This document shows positions 50,810 through 59,940 of a DNA stretch of 64,000 bases, piece after piece (positions within the stretch are counted from its first letter, which is position 1; each line of letters starts with the position of its first letter). Source of the DNA: JACVRW01 sp963835705 (GTDB lineage: Bacteria; Actinomycetota; Thermoleophilia; Solirubrobacterales; Thermoleophilaceae). The notes beneath the pieces were generated by a model that saw nothing but the letters and a program-made list of their open reading frames with translations, searched no databases and had not been told where the DNA came from. The DNA is taken from NCBI GenBank assembly GCA_963835705.1, contig CAWIGR010000013.1, positions 1 through 64,000 of the forward strand, in the 5' to 3' direction. A program made the position numbers and the translations under genes.

Positions 50810-52694
50810 GCGCATGACTCAGCCAGGGCCCGGCAGCCGCGCAGCGAGCGCCCGAGCCGGAACGCCGCCGGGAGGAGCACCGAGGCTTCCCGCCACTCGT
50901 TGCCCTCCGAGCCGCCCGGACGACCCGGCGCCCGGTGACGCGCAGAGCGCCGCGAACAGTCCCGCGAACGGACAGCCGCCCGCGCTGCCGCACGTCCTCG
51001 AACCGCCGCAGGAAACCGCTCACCCGCACGCCCGGCACGAACGCGACGCGCTTCAGGTGGAGCGTGTAATCGCCGTCGATCCGATACCGCCCGCCGCGCA
51101 GGCCGCCGCCGCGCGCGAAGTCCGGGTCGCGTGGCTCGAGGATGAGCCGGCTCAGCGAGTCCTCGCTCACGTCCCGCACGGTCATGGCCACCGCCCGCAG
51201 CGGCGCCATCTTCCCCAACCGCAGGGGCGGCGGCGGCAGCGCGGGGAAGGGCCGCGGACGGCGGCGGCAGCTGCTCGCCACCTGCTGGTCGCGGAAGAAG
51301 CGCGCCAGGGCCGTCGCGGTGCAGCTCGAGGGATCGGAGCTGAGCGCCGAGTGCCCGGTGGCGGGCGCCACCACGAGCTGCGCGCGCGGGAAGAGCGCGG
51401 CCACCCGGCGCGCGTTCTCCACGGGCGTGCGCAGGTCGTCCTCTCCCTGCACCAGCAGCACGGGCACGTCCGGCAGGGGGCCCGGGCCGAACTCGGGCGC
51501 GGCGGGGGACGCCACCCAGCGGTCGCAGAGGCGGAGCAGGTCGTTCTCGAGCGCCGCGCCGCGGTCGAAGGGAAGGAAGTCGCTGCTCGGGGTCGAGTTC
51601 GCCTCAGCCTCTGTGTGACGGCGCCGCTCGAGCGGATCGGGCGGCGTGGTGCGCGGCCAGGGGAGCGGGCTCTCCTCGCAGGTCGTGGCGGTGAACACCG
51701 CGGTGCTGAACACGTGCGGGGGCGGTGGGGCGGCGACGGAGATCGAGCGCCGCCCGAGGCGGAGCAGGGGCGCGGTGTCGCCGTCGAGCGCTGCCCGCAC
51801 GGCGCCCGGGAAGGCGCCGCGCAGCGCCGGGTCGAAGTCGCCGCTCAGCAGGATCAGGAAGAGCTCGCCGCGCGTCAGGGACGCGGGCCGGCGCCGGCCG
51901 CGCCGGTCGACCACGTACCCGCGCAGCGGCCGCGCCGCCATGCGTTCCACGAGGGCCTCCAGGTCGGCGAGCGGGTCGCGCGTGAAGGCGCGGCAGCGGG
52001 ATCGGCACAGCGCCCGCAGCACGCGCGGCGTGGCGGCCAGGGAATGGCGGTAAAGCGGGTCCTGGCCGCCGGGCTCCACCACGGAGTCGAGCACGAGCCG
52101 CTCCACGTTGCCCGGATAGGTGAGGGCGTAGCCGAGCGCCACCCGCACGCCGTACGAGGTCCCGTACAGGGTGATCCGCGGGATGCCCAGCCGGCGCCGG
52201 ATGGCCTCGATGTCCTCGACCGAGGCGCGGCTCGTGTAGTGATGCCGGCGCGCCCCGAGGCGGCGGGCGCAGCCGGCGGCGGCCAGCCCGGCGTCGAACA
52301 GGCTGGAGCGCTCGAGCGCGGGGCAGCGCAGCAGCCCGGAGCGGCCAGTGCCGCGCTGGTCGAACACGATCAGGTCGCGCCGCCGCAGCGCGGGGGCCAG
52401 CAGCCCCAGGCCGTCGCCTCCGAACGCCTCGCTGGCCGACTGCCCGGGCCCCCCGGCGAGCACGAAGACGGCGCCGCGGCTCGGTCGCCGGCTCGCCCGC
52501 ACGCGTCCGACGAAGAGCGACACCCGCCCGGGTGTGACGCCGCTTCGGTCGAGCGGCACGGCGAGGCGGGCGCACGGGAACAGAAAGGCCTCGCAGCGCT
52601 TGAAGCGCAGGTCCGCCCGGGCGGCCGGGGCGAGAAGGAGGAGATGGGCGGTTGCCGCGGCGAGCAGGGTGGCGGCGAAGCGCACCTGCCGCAT
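50806..52694 (-). CDS. Secreted alpha/beta hydrolase (tripeptidyl aminopeptidase-like), frameshift near 50905
   Basis: About 628 residues. Residues 1-27 are a signal peptide (MRQVRFAATLLAAATAHLLL). The alpha/beta hydrolase triad is visible: the nucleophile Ser in LYGTSYGVRVALGYA, the Asp in VQGEDDLRTPVENA and the His in ATGHSALSS, with the oxyanion region AGGPGQSASEAF. The last 120 residues form an extra beta-rich domain (YRIDGDYTLHLKRVAFVP). The uncorrected frame runs through the hairpin to 50781. A missing base near 50905 gives instead GNEWREASVLLPAAFRLG and a stop at 50806, which looks more like coding sequence. Probable exported peptidase or esterase. Confidence 0.8.
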
Positions 52695-52712
52695 TATGGG
52701 GGCACGAGGGTC

Positions 52713-52763
52713 GGCCGCCGGACGCGGCCGCCGTAATCAGAGGTGAGGGCGGGATGCCCTCAC
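52713..52763. promoter_or_regulatory. Two tandem inverted repeats upstream of carboxylase alpha gene
   Basis: First repeat: GGCCGC (52713-52718) / GCGGCC (52724-52729) with loop CGGAC. Second: GTGAGGGC (52743-52750) / GCCCTCAC (52756-52763) with loop GGGAT, a perfect eight-base stem. They lie in the 92-base gap between divergent genes, the second ending 23 bases before the carboxylase ATG. They could be repressor operators or leader hairpins controlling carboxylase expression. Confidence 0.4.
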
Positions 52764-52786
52764 GGGGTAGTCTTCCCCGCCGCTTC

Positions 52787-54553
52787 ATGTTCGCGAAGGT
52801 CCTGGTAGCCAACCGCGGCGAGATCGCCATCCGCGTCATGCGCACGCTCGAGGAGCTCGGCGTGGCGAGTGTGGCGGTCTACTCCGAGCCCGACCGCGAG
52901 GCGCCCCACGTGCGGCGCGCCGCCGAGGCCTACCTGCTCGGCCCCGGCCCGGCCGCGGAGAGCTACCTCAGGATCGATCGCATCCTCGAGGTGGCCGAGC
53001 AGGCGGGCGCGGACGCGATCCATCCGGGCTACGGCTTCCTTGCGGAGAACGCCGCCTTCGCGCGCGCCTGCGAGGAGGCCGGAATCGTCTTCATCGGCCC
53101 GCCCGCCGACGCCATCGACGCGATGGGCTCGAAGACCAAGGCGCGCGAGATCATGCGCGACGCCGGCGTGCCGATCGTGCCCGGCACCACCGACCCGGTG
53201 GAGTCGGTCGACGACGCCCGCGTGCTCATCGAGGAGTCGATCGGCTACCCGGTGGCCATCAAGGCCGCCGGCGGCGGCGGTGGCAAGGGCTTCCGCGTCG
53301 CCCAGGCGGAGGACGAGCTCGAGAAGGCCTTCGAGGGCGCCTCGCGCGAGGGCGAGAAGTTCTTCTCCGACGCGACCGTCTATGTCGAGCGCTACCTGCC
53401 CGACCCGCGCCACGTGGAGGTGCAGGTGCTCGCCGACGGCGAGGGCAACGTGATCCACCTGTTCGAGCGCGACTGCTCGGTGCAGCGCCGTCACCAGAAG
53501 CTGATCGAGGAGAGCCCCGCCCCCGCGGTCGACCCCGAGCTGCGCGAGAAGATCGGCCGCATCGGCACCGAGGCGGCGCGGGCGGTCGGCTACCGCTCGG
53601 CGGGCACGGTCGAGGGCCTGCTCCAGGACGGCGAGTACTTCTTCCTCGAGATGAACACGCGCGTGCAGGTGGAGCACTGCGTGACCGAGATGGTCACGGG
53701 GATCGACATCGTGCGCGAGCAGGTGAAGATCGCCGCCGGCGAGCCGCTCGCCTACGCGCAGGAGGACGTGGTGCTGCGCGGCCACGCGATCGAGTGCCGC
53801 ATCAACGCCGAGGACGCCTCGAAGAACTTCGCGCCGGCGCCCGGCGCCGTCGGCTCATACCGGGAGCCCGCCGGCCCGTTCGTGCGGGTCGACTCGGGCG
53901 CCGAGGAGGGCTACGAGGTGCTGCCGCTCTATGACCCGATGATCGCGAAGCTGATCGTCTGGGACGTCGACCGCGAGTCCTCCACACGGCGCATGCTGCG
54001 CGCGCTGGGCGAGTTCGAGATCGGCGGCCTGAAGACGCTCGTGCCCTTCCACCAGGCGCTGCTCGCCACCGAGCAGTGGGCCCGCGGCGAGACCTGCCGC
54101 GACCTCGTGGAGGACAAGGACTGGCTCAAGGAGCTGGCCTTCCCCGCCGCCCCCAAGAAGGACGCCGAGGAGCCCGAGGAGGAGAAGGTGGAGCGCGACT
54201 ACGCGGTCGAGGTGTCGGGCCGCAGGTTCGAGGTGAAGGTGATCGGCGCCCCGTTCGCCCCCAACGGCGCCGCGCCGGCAGCGGCCACGCCCAAGGCGCC
54301 GCGGCGCGAGCGCAAGTCGGGCGCCGGAGGGGGCGGCGCGCCCGGCGCCCTCATCTCCCCGATCCAGGGCACCGTGCTCAAAGTGACAGTGGAGCAGGGC
54401 GCCTCGGTCGAGGAGGGCGCGCTCGTGTGCGTGATCGAGGCGATGAAGATGGAGAACGAGATCACGGCGCCGTCCGCGGGCACCGTGGAGGAGCTCAGCG
54501 TGTCGGAGGGCGGCGCGGTCGCCACCGGCGACACGATCGCCGTCATCAAGTAG
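52787..54553 (+). CDS. Acetyl/propionyl-CoA carboxylase alpha subunit (biotin carboxylase + BCCP)
   Basis: 588 residues from ATG 52787. Carboxylates biotin with ATP and bicarbonate and carries it to the beta subunit. The biotin carboxylase domain is complete: KVLVANRGEIAIRVMRT, HPGYGFLAENAAFA, the ATP-grasp loop AAGGGGGKGFRV, QRRHQKLIEESPAP, and EMNTRVQVEHCVTEM with the catalytic Arg. A linker (residues 465-520) is followed by BCCP with the biotinyl lysine Lys554 in IEAMKMENEI, 34 residues from the end. The partner is most likely the pccB product (34467). The ORF upstream of 52787 is open but not family-like. Confidence 0.92.
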   Translation: MFAKVLVANRGEIAIRVMRTLEELGVASVAVYSEPDREAPHVRRAAEAYLLGPGPAAESYLRIDRILEVAEQAGADAIHPGYGFLAENAAFARACEEAGIVFIGPPADAIDAMGSKTKAREIMRDAGVPIVPGTTDPVESVDDARVLIEESIGYPVAIKAAGGGGGKGFRVAQAEDELEKAFEGASREGEKFFSDATVYVERYLPDPRHVEVQVLADGEGNVIHLFERDCSVQRRHQKLIEESPAPAVDPELREKIGRIGTEAARAVGYRSAGTVEGLLQDGEYFFLEMNTRVQVEHCVTEMVTGIDIVREQVKIAAGEPLAYAQEDVVLRGHAIECRINAEDASKNFAPAPGAVGSYREPAGPFVRVDSGAEEGYEVLPLYDPMIAKLIVWDVDRESSTRRMLRALGEFEIGGLKTLVPFHQALLATEQWARGETCRDLVEDKDWLKELAFPAAPKKDAEEPEEEKVERDYAVEVSGRRFEVKVIGAPFAPNGAAPAAATPKAPRRERKSGAGGGGAPGALISPIQGTVLKVTVEQGASVEEGALVCVIEAMKMENEITAPSAGTVEELSVSEGGAVATGDTIAVIK

Positions 54554-54617
54554 CGGCTGGCGGTCGGCGCGTGGCGGCTGTAGGTTGGGCCCCCTGGCCC
54601 CGGCCCCCGCCGCTCGC

Positions 54618-57600
54618 ATGGAGTTCCGCATCCTCGGTCCGCTCGAGGCCCTCGATGGGGGCCGGGTGGTCGGGCTGGGCGGGGCCAGGCAGCGCGCTCT
54701 GCTGGCGGTGTTCCTGCTGCATCGCGGCGAGACGCTCAGCACCGACCGGCTGATCGACGAGCTCTGGGGGGAGCGCCCGCCTGCCACAGCCACCAAGTCG
54801 GTGCAGGTCTACATCTCCCGGTTGCGAAAGGCGCTCGCGGAAGGGGACTCGGGCACCGAGGCCGGCGCGATCGTGACCCGTGAGCACGGCTACGAGCTGA
54901 CGCTCGATCCGGAACGCCTCGACGCGCATCGCTTCGAACGGCTCGTGGCCGAGGGGAGAAGCGACCTCGCCGCCGGCCGTCCGAAGCCCGCCGCCTCGGC
55001 GCTCGAGGGGGCGTTGTCCCTGTGGCGAGGCCCGCCCCTGGCGGACCTCGCCTACGAGCCGTTCGCACAGCGGGAGGTGGCCCGGCTCGACGACCTGCGC
55101 CTCGAGGCGCTGGAGACGCTGATCGAGGCGAAGCTGGCACTGGGCGCGCACGTCGAGCTGGTCGGTCAGCTCCAGACGCTGATCGGCGAGCACCCCTTCC
55201 GGGAGCGCCTGCGCGCACAGTTGATGCTGGCTCTCTACCGCTGCGACCGGCAGGCGGACGCGCTCCAGGCCTACCAAGACGCGCGCCTGGCTTTGGTCGA
55301 GGAGCTGGGCATCGAGCCGAGCGAGCGTCTGCGCGACCTCGAAAGGGCCATTCTCGCGCAGGACCCGAAGCTCCACCTGACGGCATCGGAAGAGGCGGCG
55401 ACGGCGAGCCAGGCGGCGGATGCGCAGCGCGGCACCTTCGTTGGGCGCGAGCGCGAGCTCTCCGAGCTCGCCGGCGGCCTCGATGACGCCTTCGCCGGCC
55501 GCGGGCGACTGTTCCTGCTCGTCGGCGAGCCCGGCATCGGGAAGAGCCGGCTCGCCGAGGAGCTGATCGCAGAGGCGAGGGCGCGCGGAGCGCGCGTCCT
55601 CGTCGGCCGCTGCTGGGAGGCGGGTGGCGCGCCCGCCTACTGGCCCTGGGTGCAGGCGCTTCGCGCCTACGTCCGCGATGCAGAGCCCGAGCCGCTACGA
55701 GCACAGCTCGGCGACAGGGCGGCCGATCTCGCTCAGCTCCTCCCCGAGCTGCGCGCGCTCCTTCCCGACATCGAGGAGCCGCCGGCGCCGGAGTCTGAGG
55801 GCGCTCGCTTCCGGCTCTTCGACCTGACGAGCTCCTTCCTGGTGCGTGTCGCGCAGACGCGCCCGCTCGTGATCGTGCTCGACGACCTGCACGCGGCCGA
55901 CGAGCCTTCGCTCCTGCTGCTCCAGTTCGTCGCCCGCGAGCTCGGCGAGAGCCGCTTGCTGATCGTCGGCGCGTACCGCGACGTAGATCCCACCCTCGCC
56001 GATCCGCTGAGAACGATCCTCATGGAGCTCGCGCGCGAGCCGGTCACGCGGACCCTCGAGCTCGCCGGCCTCGGCGAGCCCGACGTCGTCCGGTTCCTGG
56101 AGCTCGCGGCCCCCGGCGCGTCCACGGCTGACCTCGCCCCCACCGTGCACGCCGAGACAGAGGGAAACCCCCTCTTCGTCGGCGAGATCCTGCGGCTGCT
56201 CGCCGCTGAGCACCGTCTGGACGAACCGCCGACTGCCCCGCTTGCGATCCCACAGAGCGTGAGAGAGGTGATCGGCCGCCGCCTGCGCCATCTCTCGTAC
56301 CAGTGCAACGAGCTGCTCGTGCTGGCATCCGTTCTCGGACGCGAGTTCGATCTCGATGCGCTGGCCCGCATCAGCGGGCTCGAGCGGGACGCGATGCTCG
56401 AGTTCCTCGACGAGGCGATCGACGCGCGCGTCGTCTCGGAGGTTCCCGGTGCGATCGGGCGAACGCGCTTCGCCCATGCGTCGATCCGGGACGCGGCCTA
56501 CCACGGCCCGGCGAGAAGCCGCCGGGTGCAGCTCCACCGTCAGGTCGGCGAAGGTCTCGAGGCTCTCTACGCCTCGGACCTCGACCCCCATCTCGCGGAG
56601 CTCGCGCACCACTTCTTCGAGGCCGCCGCGGGCGGGGACGGTCAGAAGGCCGTGGTGTATGCCCGGCGCGCCGGCTCGCGGGCGGTCGACCTCCTCGCGT
56701 ACGAGGAGGCGGTACGCCTGTACGAGATGGCGCTCGAGGCGCTCGGGCCGGACAGCGCCGCTACGGCTCGGAGCCGCTGTGAGCTGCTTCTGGCCCTGGC
56801 GGACTCCAAGGCCCGGGCCGGTGACAGCGGGGAGGCCAGGGCGAGCTTCCTTTCGGCGGCGGAGCTAGCACGCTCGGCCGGGCTGCCCGAGGCGCTTGCC
56901 CAGGCGGCCCTCGGCTACGGGGGAAGGTTCGTCTGGGATCGCGCGATGAGCGACGAGCGGCTCGTTCCGCTGCTCCAGGACGCGCTGGCCACGCTCGGCG
57001 AGGTGGAGAGCACGCTCCGCGTCCAGCTGCTCTCCCGCCTGGCCGCCGCGCTGCGGGGCGAACCCTCGCGCGAACGCCGCGAGCGGATATGTGAGGAGGC
57101 CGTCCACACCGCCCGCAGGATCGGCGACCCGGCAGCGGTCGCCTATGCGCTCGACGCCGCGGAGGTGGCGCTGCACGCCCCCCACACGGCGCAAAGACGG
57201 CTGGCCGAGGGGAGTGAGATCGTGTCCCTGGGCCGTACGACCGGCGACCACGAGCGCCTCTTCGATGGACACGAGCACGCGTTCTGGGCCGCTTGGGAGC
57301 TCGGGGATCCGGCGGTCCGTGCGGTCCAGCTCGACTCCATGATCCGGGTAGCGGAGGCGCTGAGGCAGCCGGCCCAGCTTTGGATACTTGCCGTGATCCA
57401 AGCGACGCTGGCGCTGGCCGAAGGACGGTTCGCCGAGGCGGCGGAGCAGATCGAGCACGCGGCGGCGGTCGGCGAACGTGTGCAGAGCTGGAGCGCGGCC
57501 GCCGTCGCGCACACGCTGCCGCTGTTCATGCTGCGCCGTGAGCAGGGACGCCTGGAGGGGTTCGAGGAGGAGATCGAGGGCCCCGGGCACGAGTTCTCCG

Positions 57601-58104
57601 GCCCGCTGGTGCGTCAGAGCGTGCTCGCCCATGTGCACGCCCGCTTGGGGCGCAGCGACGAGGCGAAAGCCGCACTCCACGAGCTCACGAGCCGTGACCT
57701 CTCGGACTGGCACGTCGACGAGGAATGGCTCGTAGGCATCTGCCTGCTCGCCGAGACCTGCGTGATCCTCGGCGACACCGATGCGCGCGGCTCCCCTCTA
57801 CGACCTCCTGCTGCCCTACGCCGCGCTCAACGCCGTCGCCGTTCCCGAGCTTGCGCTCGACTCCGTCAGCCGGCCGCTCGGCATGCTCGCGACTCTGCTT
57901 GGCCGGTTCGAGGACGCGGCCCTGCACTTCGAGGAGGCGCTGCGAATGAACGAGAGGATGGGTGCGCGTCCCTGGCTCGCGCATGCCCAGGAGGAGTACG
58001 CCCGCATGCTGCTCGGGCGAGATGAGGGTGAAGACCGCGAACGGGCCGAGCAGCTCCTGCCGCGAGCGCATGCGACCTACGACGAGCTGGGCGTGAAGGT
58101 GTAG
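54618..58104 (+). CDS. BTAD-domain regulator with AAA ATPase and TPR region, frameshifted near 57778
   Basis: About 1,160 residues when repaired. Residues 1-92 are an OmpR/SARP-type winged-helix DNA-binding domain (MEFRILGPLEALDGGRVVGL, LIDELWGERPPATATKSVQVY). Residues 100-245 are the bacterial transcriptional activation domain (BTAD). From 280 comes an AAA-type ATPase with P-loop GEPGIGKS at 303-310 and Walker B VIVLDDLHAADEPS. The rest is TPR-like. One shift near 57778 is needed to reach PLYDLLLPYAALNAVAVPE and the stop at 58104. There is no C-terminal LuxR helix-turn-helix. Such proteins activate secondary metabolism or carbon-use genes; the adjacent glycosidases are possible targets. Confidence 0.85.
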
Positions 58105-58107
58105 CCG

Positions 58108-59757
58108 CTACCGCGAGCGGACCAGCAGCCGGCGCTCGCCCGGCCGCGCGTCCACGGTCACCTCGAGACCCCGGTTTGTCTCGTCGGCGTCCCAGCGGAC
58201 CCGCCGGCCGTCGAGCCAGACGGACTCGACCCGCGAGCCGCGCGGCAGCGTATGCCCGATCACCAGCTCCTGCACGCGCGCGCTGCCCGTGTCCACCCTG
58301 GTGCGGTAGTTGCGGCCCCGGCGGAAGGCCGCCACGAGGTCGAGCTTGCCCCTCCCGAGCCGTATGTCCTCGCCGGCGATCGGGGCATTCGACGGCAGCT
58401 GAGGCACGACCTCGAGCTCCCTGCGCCCCATGTCCGGCCGTACGCCGAGCTGCTGATGCACGACCGGCCACACCGTCCCGTAGTGGCCCCAGGCCTGGAC
58501 GAACATCGCCCGGCAGCTCCAGCACCGGTCGATGTTGGCGTCGCGCGGGCCGGGCCGGTCGAAGTCCGGCGACGGCAGAATCTCGGGCAACGACCCGGGC
58601 TGCTCGTCCGGCGTTCCGCCCGTGTATGGCTGACCGAACATCGGCTCCGCCTCGGCGTCGGTGTAGCGCCGCTGCTGCCCCGGGCCGAGGCGCCCGTAGT
58701 TGCCCTCGCCCACGGCCTGGATCGCCGTGTTGAGCCCGAAGATCGTCCGCTCGCCCAGGCCGTCTGACCCGCCGCCGCAGCCGGTGTGGAACAGCCCCAG
58801 GTTGTAGGGCCGCTGGCCGCTGTAGCAGTCGGTCTCGCGCAGGGTGAGCGCCTGGTTGCCGTGCTCGAACGTGGCCAGGCCGGGCACGGCCTGCTCGTCG
58901 ATCGTCAGCTCGGCCTCCATCGGCGTCACGCCGATCCAGTGCTTGTCCTGCTGCTTGTTGTTGTCCGTGCCGACCGGCGGATCGTCGATCGAGTCCGCAT
59001 ACTGCGGGCCGTCCGGCGACGGCGGGAACCACCAGGCGTCCTCGAACCGCAGGTGCAGCCGGCGCCCAAGATCGCTCGCCCACTCGTACGTGGCGCGGTC
59101 GCGCTCGGCGCGGGCCAGGTCGGCGAGGTCGTAGAGGCCGCGGATCAGGTAGACGGAGTTGTCGAGCTTCTCGACGCCCATGCCGCTGCGCTCCACGTTG
59201 CCGGAGCCCTCGGGCCAGCCGTCGTCGTCCTCGTCGAGCCGGTCGACCACCGCGCGCATCCCGCGGCGCGAGAAGTCGTACAGCTCTCTCATGAACCGGT
59301 CGTCACCGGTCCAGCGCCACACGAGCGCGACCGCGCTCGGGAACTTGACGGTCTCGTCGGTATTGAAGTTGTACGCCCCGGTGGTCGGGTTCCTCGAGTC
59401 GTCGCCAAACCAGTTCGAGCCCTCCGAGATCACCTCGTGGGTCACGATGCCCGAGCCGTCGTTGAGGATCTCCGACACGTCGCGCAGGCCGATCAGGTGG
59501 TCCTTGATCGGCTCGAACTGGCCCATCGCGACGCTCGCGAACGCCGTGTACTCGCCGTCGGTCGCGAACATCCACGGGTAGTCGGGGTAGCCGGCGCCGA
59601 CCCAGCGGGCGCTCTCCACGGTGCCGAGCGGCGCCGTGTACTGCTTGCCCTGGTCGAGCCACCGGATCTGCAGGTCCTCCGAGTAGCGGGTGAGGTCGAG
59701 CACGCTCGGCTGGCCCCAGTTCCCCGACCGGCCGGGCGCGATGATGGGCACCCGCAC
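58108..59757 (-). CDS. Six-hairpin glycosidase-like protein, 5'-truncated copy
   Basis: 549 residues from GTG 59757, without signal peptide. Homology to the gene at 59941-62481 begins only at NWGQPSVLDLTRYSED (about 59722). About 300 N-terminal residues, including the signal peptide and beta-domain of the relative, are missing. The remainder is open and well conserved: PDYPWMFATDGEYTAF, FPSAVALVWRWTGDDRFM, WPEGSGNVERSG, FHTGCGGGSDG and MFVQAWGHYGTVWPVVH, as in alpha/alpha-barrel glucoamylase- or amylo-glucosidase-like hydrolases. The DGEYT acidic site and the GNVERSG Glu are candidate catalytic residues. As it stands it would be made in the cytoplasm, if at all. Stop lies 3 bases from the regulator stop. 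Confidence 0.7.
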   Translation of the reverse strand: MRVPIIAPGRSGNWGQPSVLDLTRYSEDLQIRWLDQGKQYTAPLGTVESARWVGAGYPDYPWMFATDGEYTAFASVAMGQFEPIKDHLIGLRDVSEILNDGSGIVTHEVISEGSNWFGDDSRNPTTGAYNFNTDETVKFPSAVALVWRWTGDDRFMRELYDFSRRGMRAVVDRLDEDDDGWPEGSGNVERSGMGVEKLDNSVYLIRGLYDLADLARAERDRATYEWASDLGRRLHLRFEDAWWFPPSPDGPQYADSIDDPPVGTDNNKQQDKHWIGVTPMEAELTIDEQAVPGLATFEHGNQALTLRETDCYSGQRPYNLGLFHTGCGGGSDGLGERTIFGLNTAIQAVGEGNYGRLGPGQQRRYTDAEAEPMFGQPYTGGTPDEQPGSLPEILPSPDFDRPGPRDANIDRCWSCRAMFVQAWGHYGTVWPVVHQQLGVRPDMGRRELEVVPQLPSNAPIAGEDIRLGRGKLDLVAAFRRGRNYRTRVDTGSARVQELVIGHTLPRGSRVESVWLDGRRVRWDADETNRGLEVTVDARPGERRLLVRSR

Positions 59758-59917
59758 CGCCGGCGCCCAGCTCGGCTACATGATCGGGCCGCGGCGGGCG
59801 GCCTCGTGCTCGCGCTTGCCGACGTCGCCGCTTGGGCTCGTGCTGTTCGCCGGCATGGCCGTCTCCGCGCTGCTAGTGCTGCGCGTGAGCGATCCGCCCG
59901 AGCTCAGCCCGTCCTGA
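59735..59917 (+). pseudogene. C-terminal remnant of an MFS transporter
   Basis: About 60 residues remain: GTRTAGAQLGYMIGP, then with one or two frame changes AGGLVLALADVAA and GLVLFAGMAVSALLVLRVSDPPEL to a stop at 59917. The pattern (RTAG...LGYxIGP followed by two membrane segments and a polar tail) is that of the last helices of major facilitator transporters. The N-terminal 80% is absent, cut off at about the same place where the opposite-strand glycosidase loses its 5' end. Confidence 0.55.
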
Positions 59918-59940
59918 CGATCCAGCGCGACCGCCGGTAC

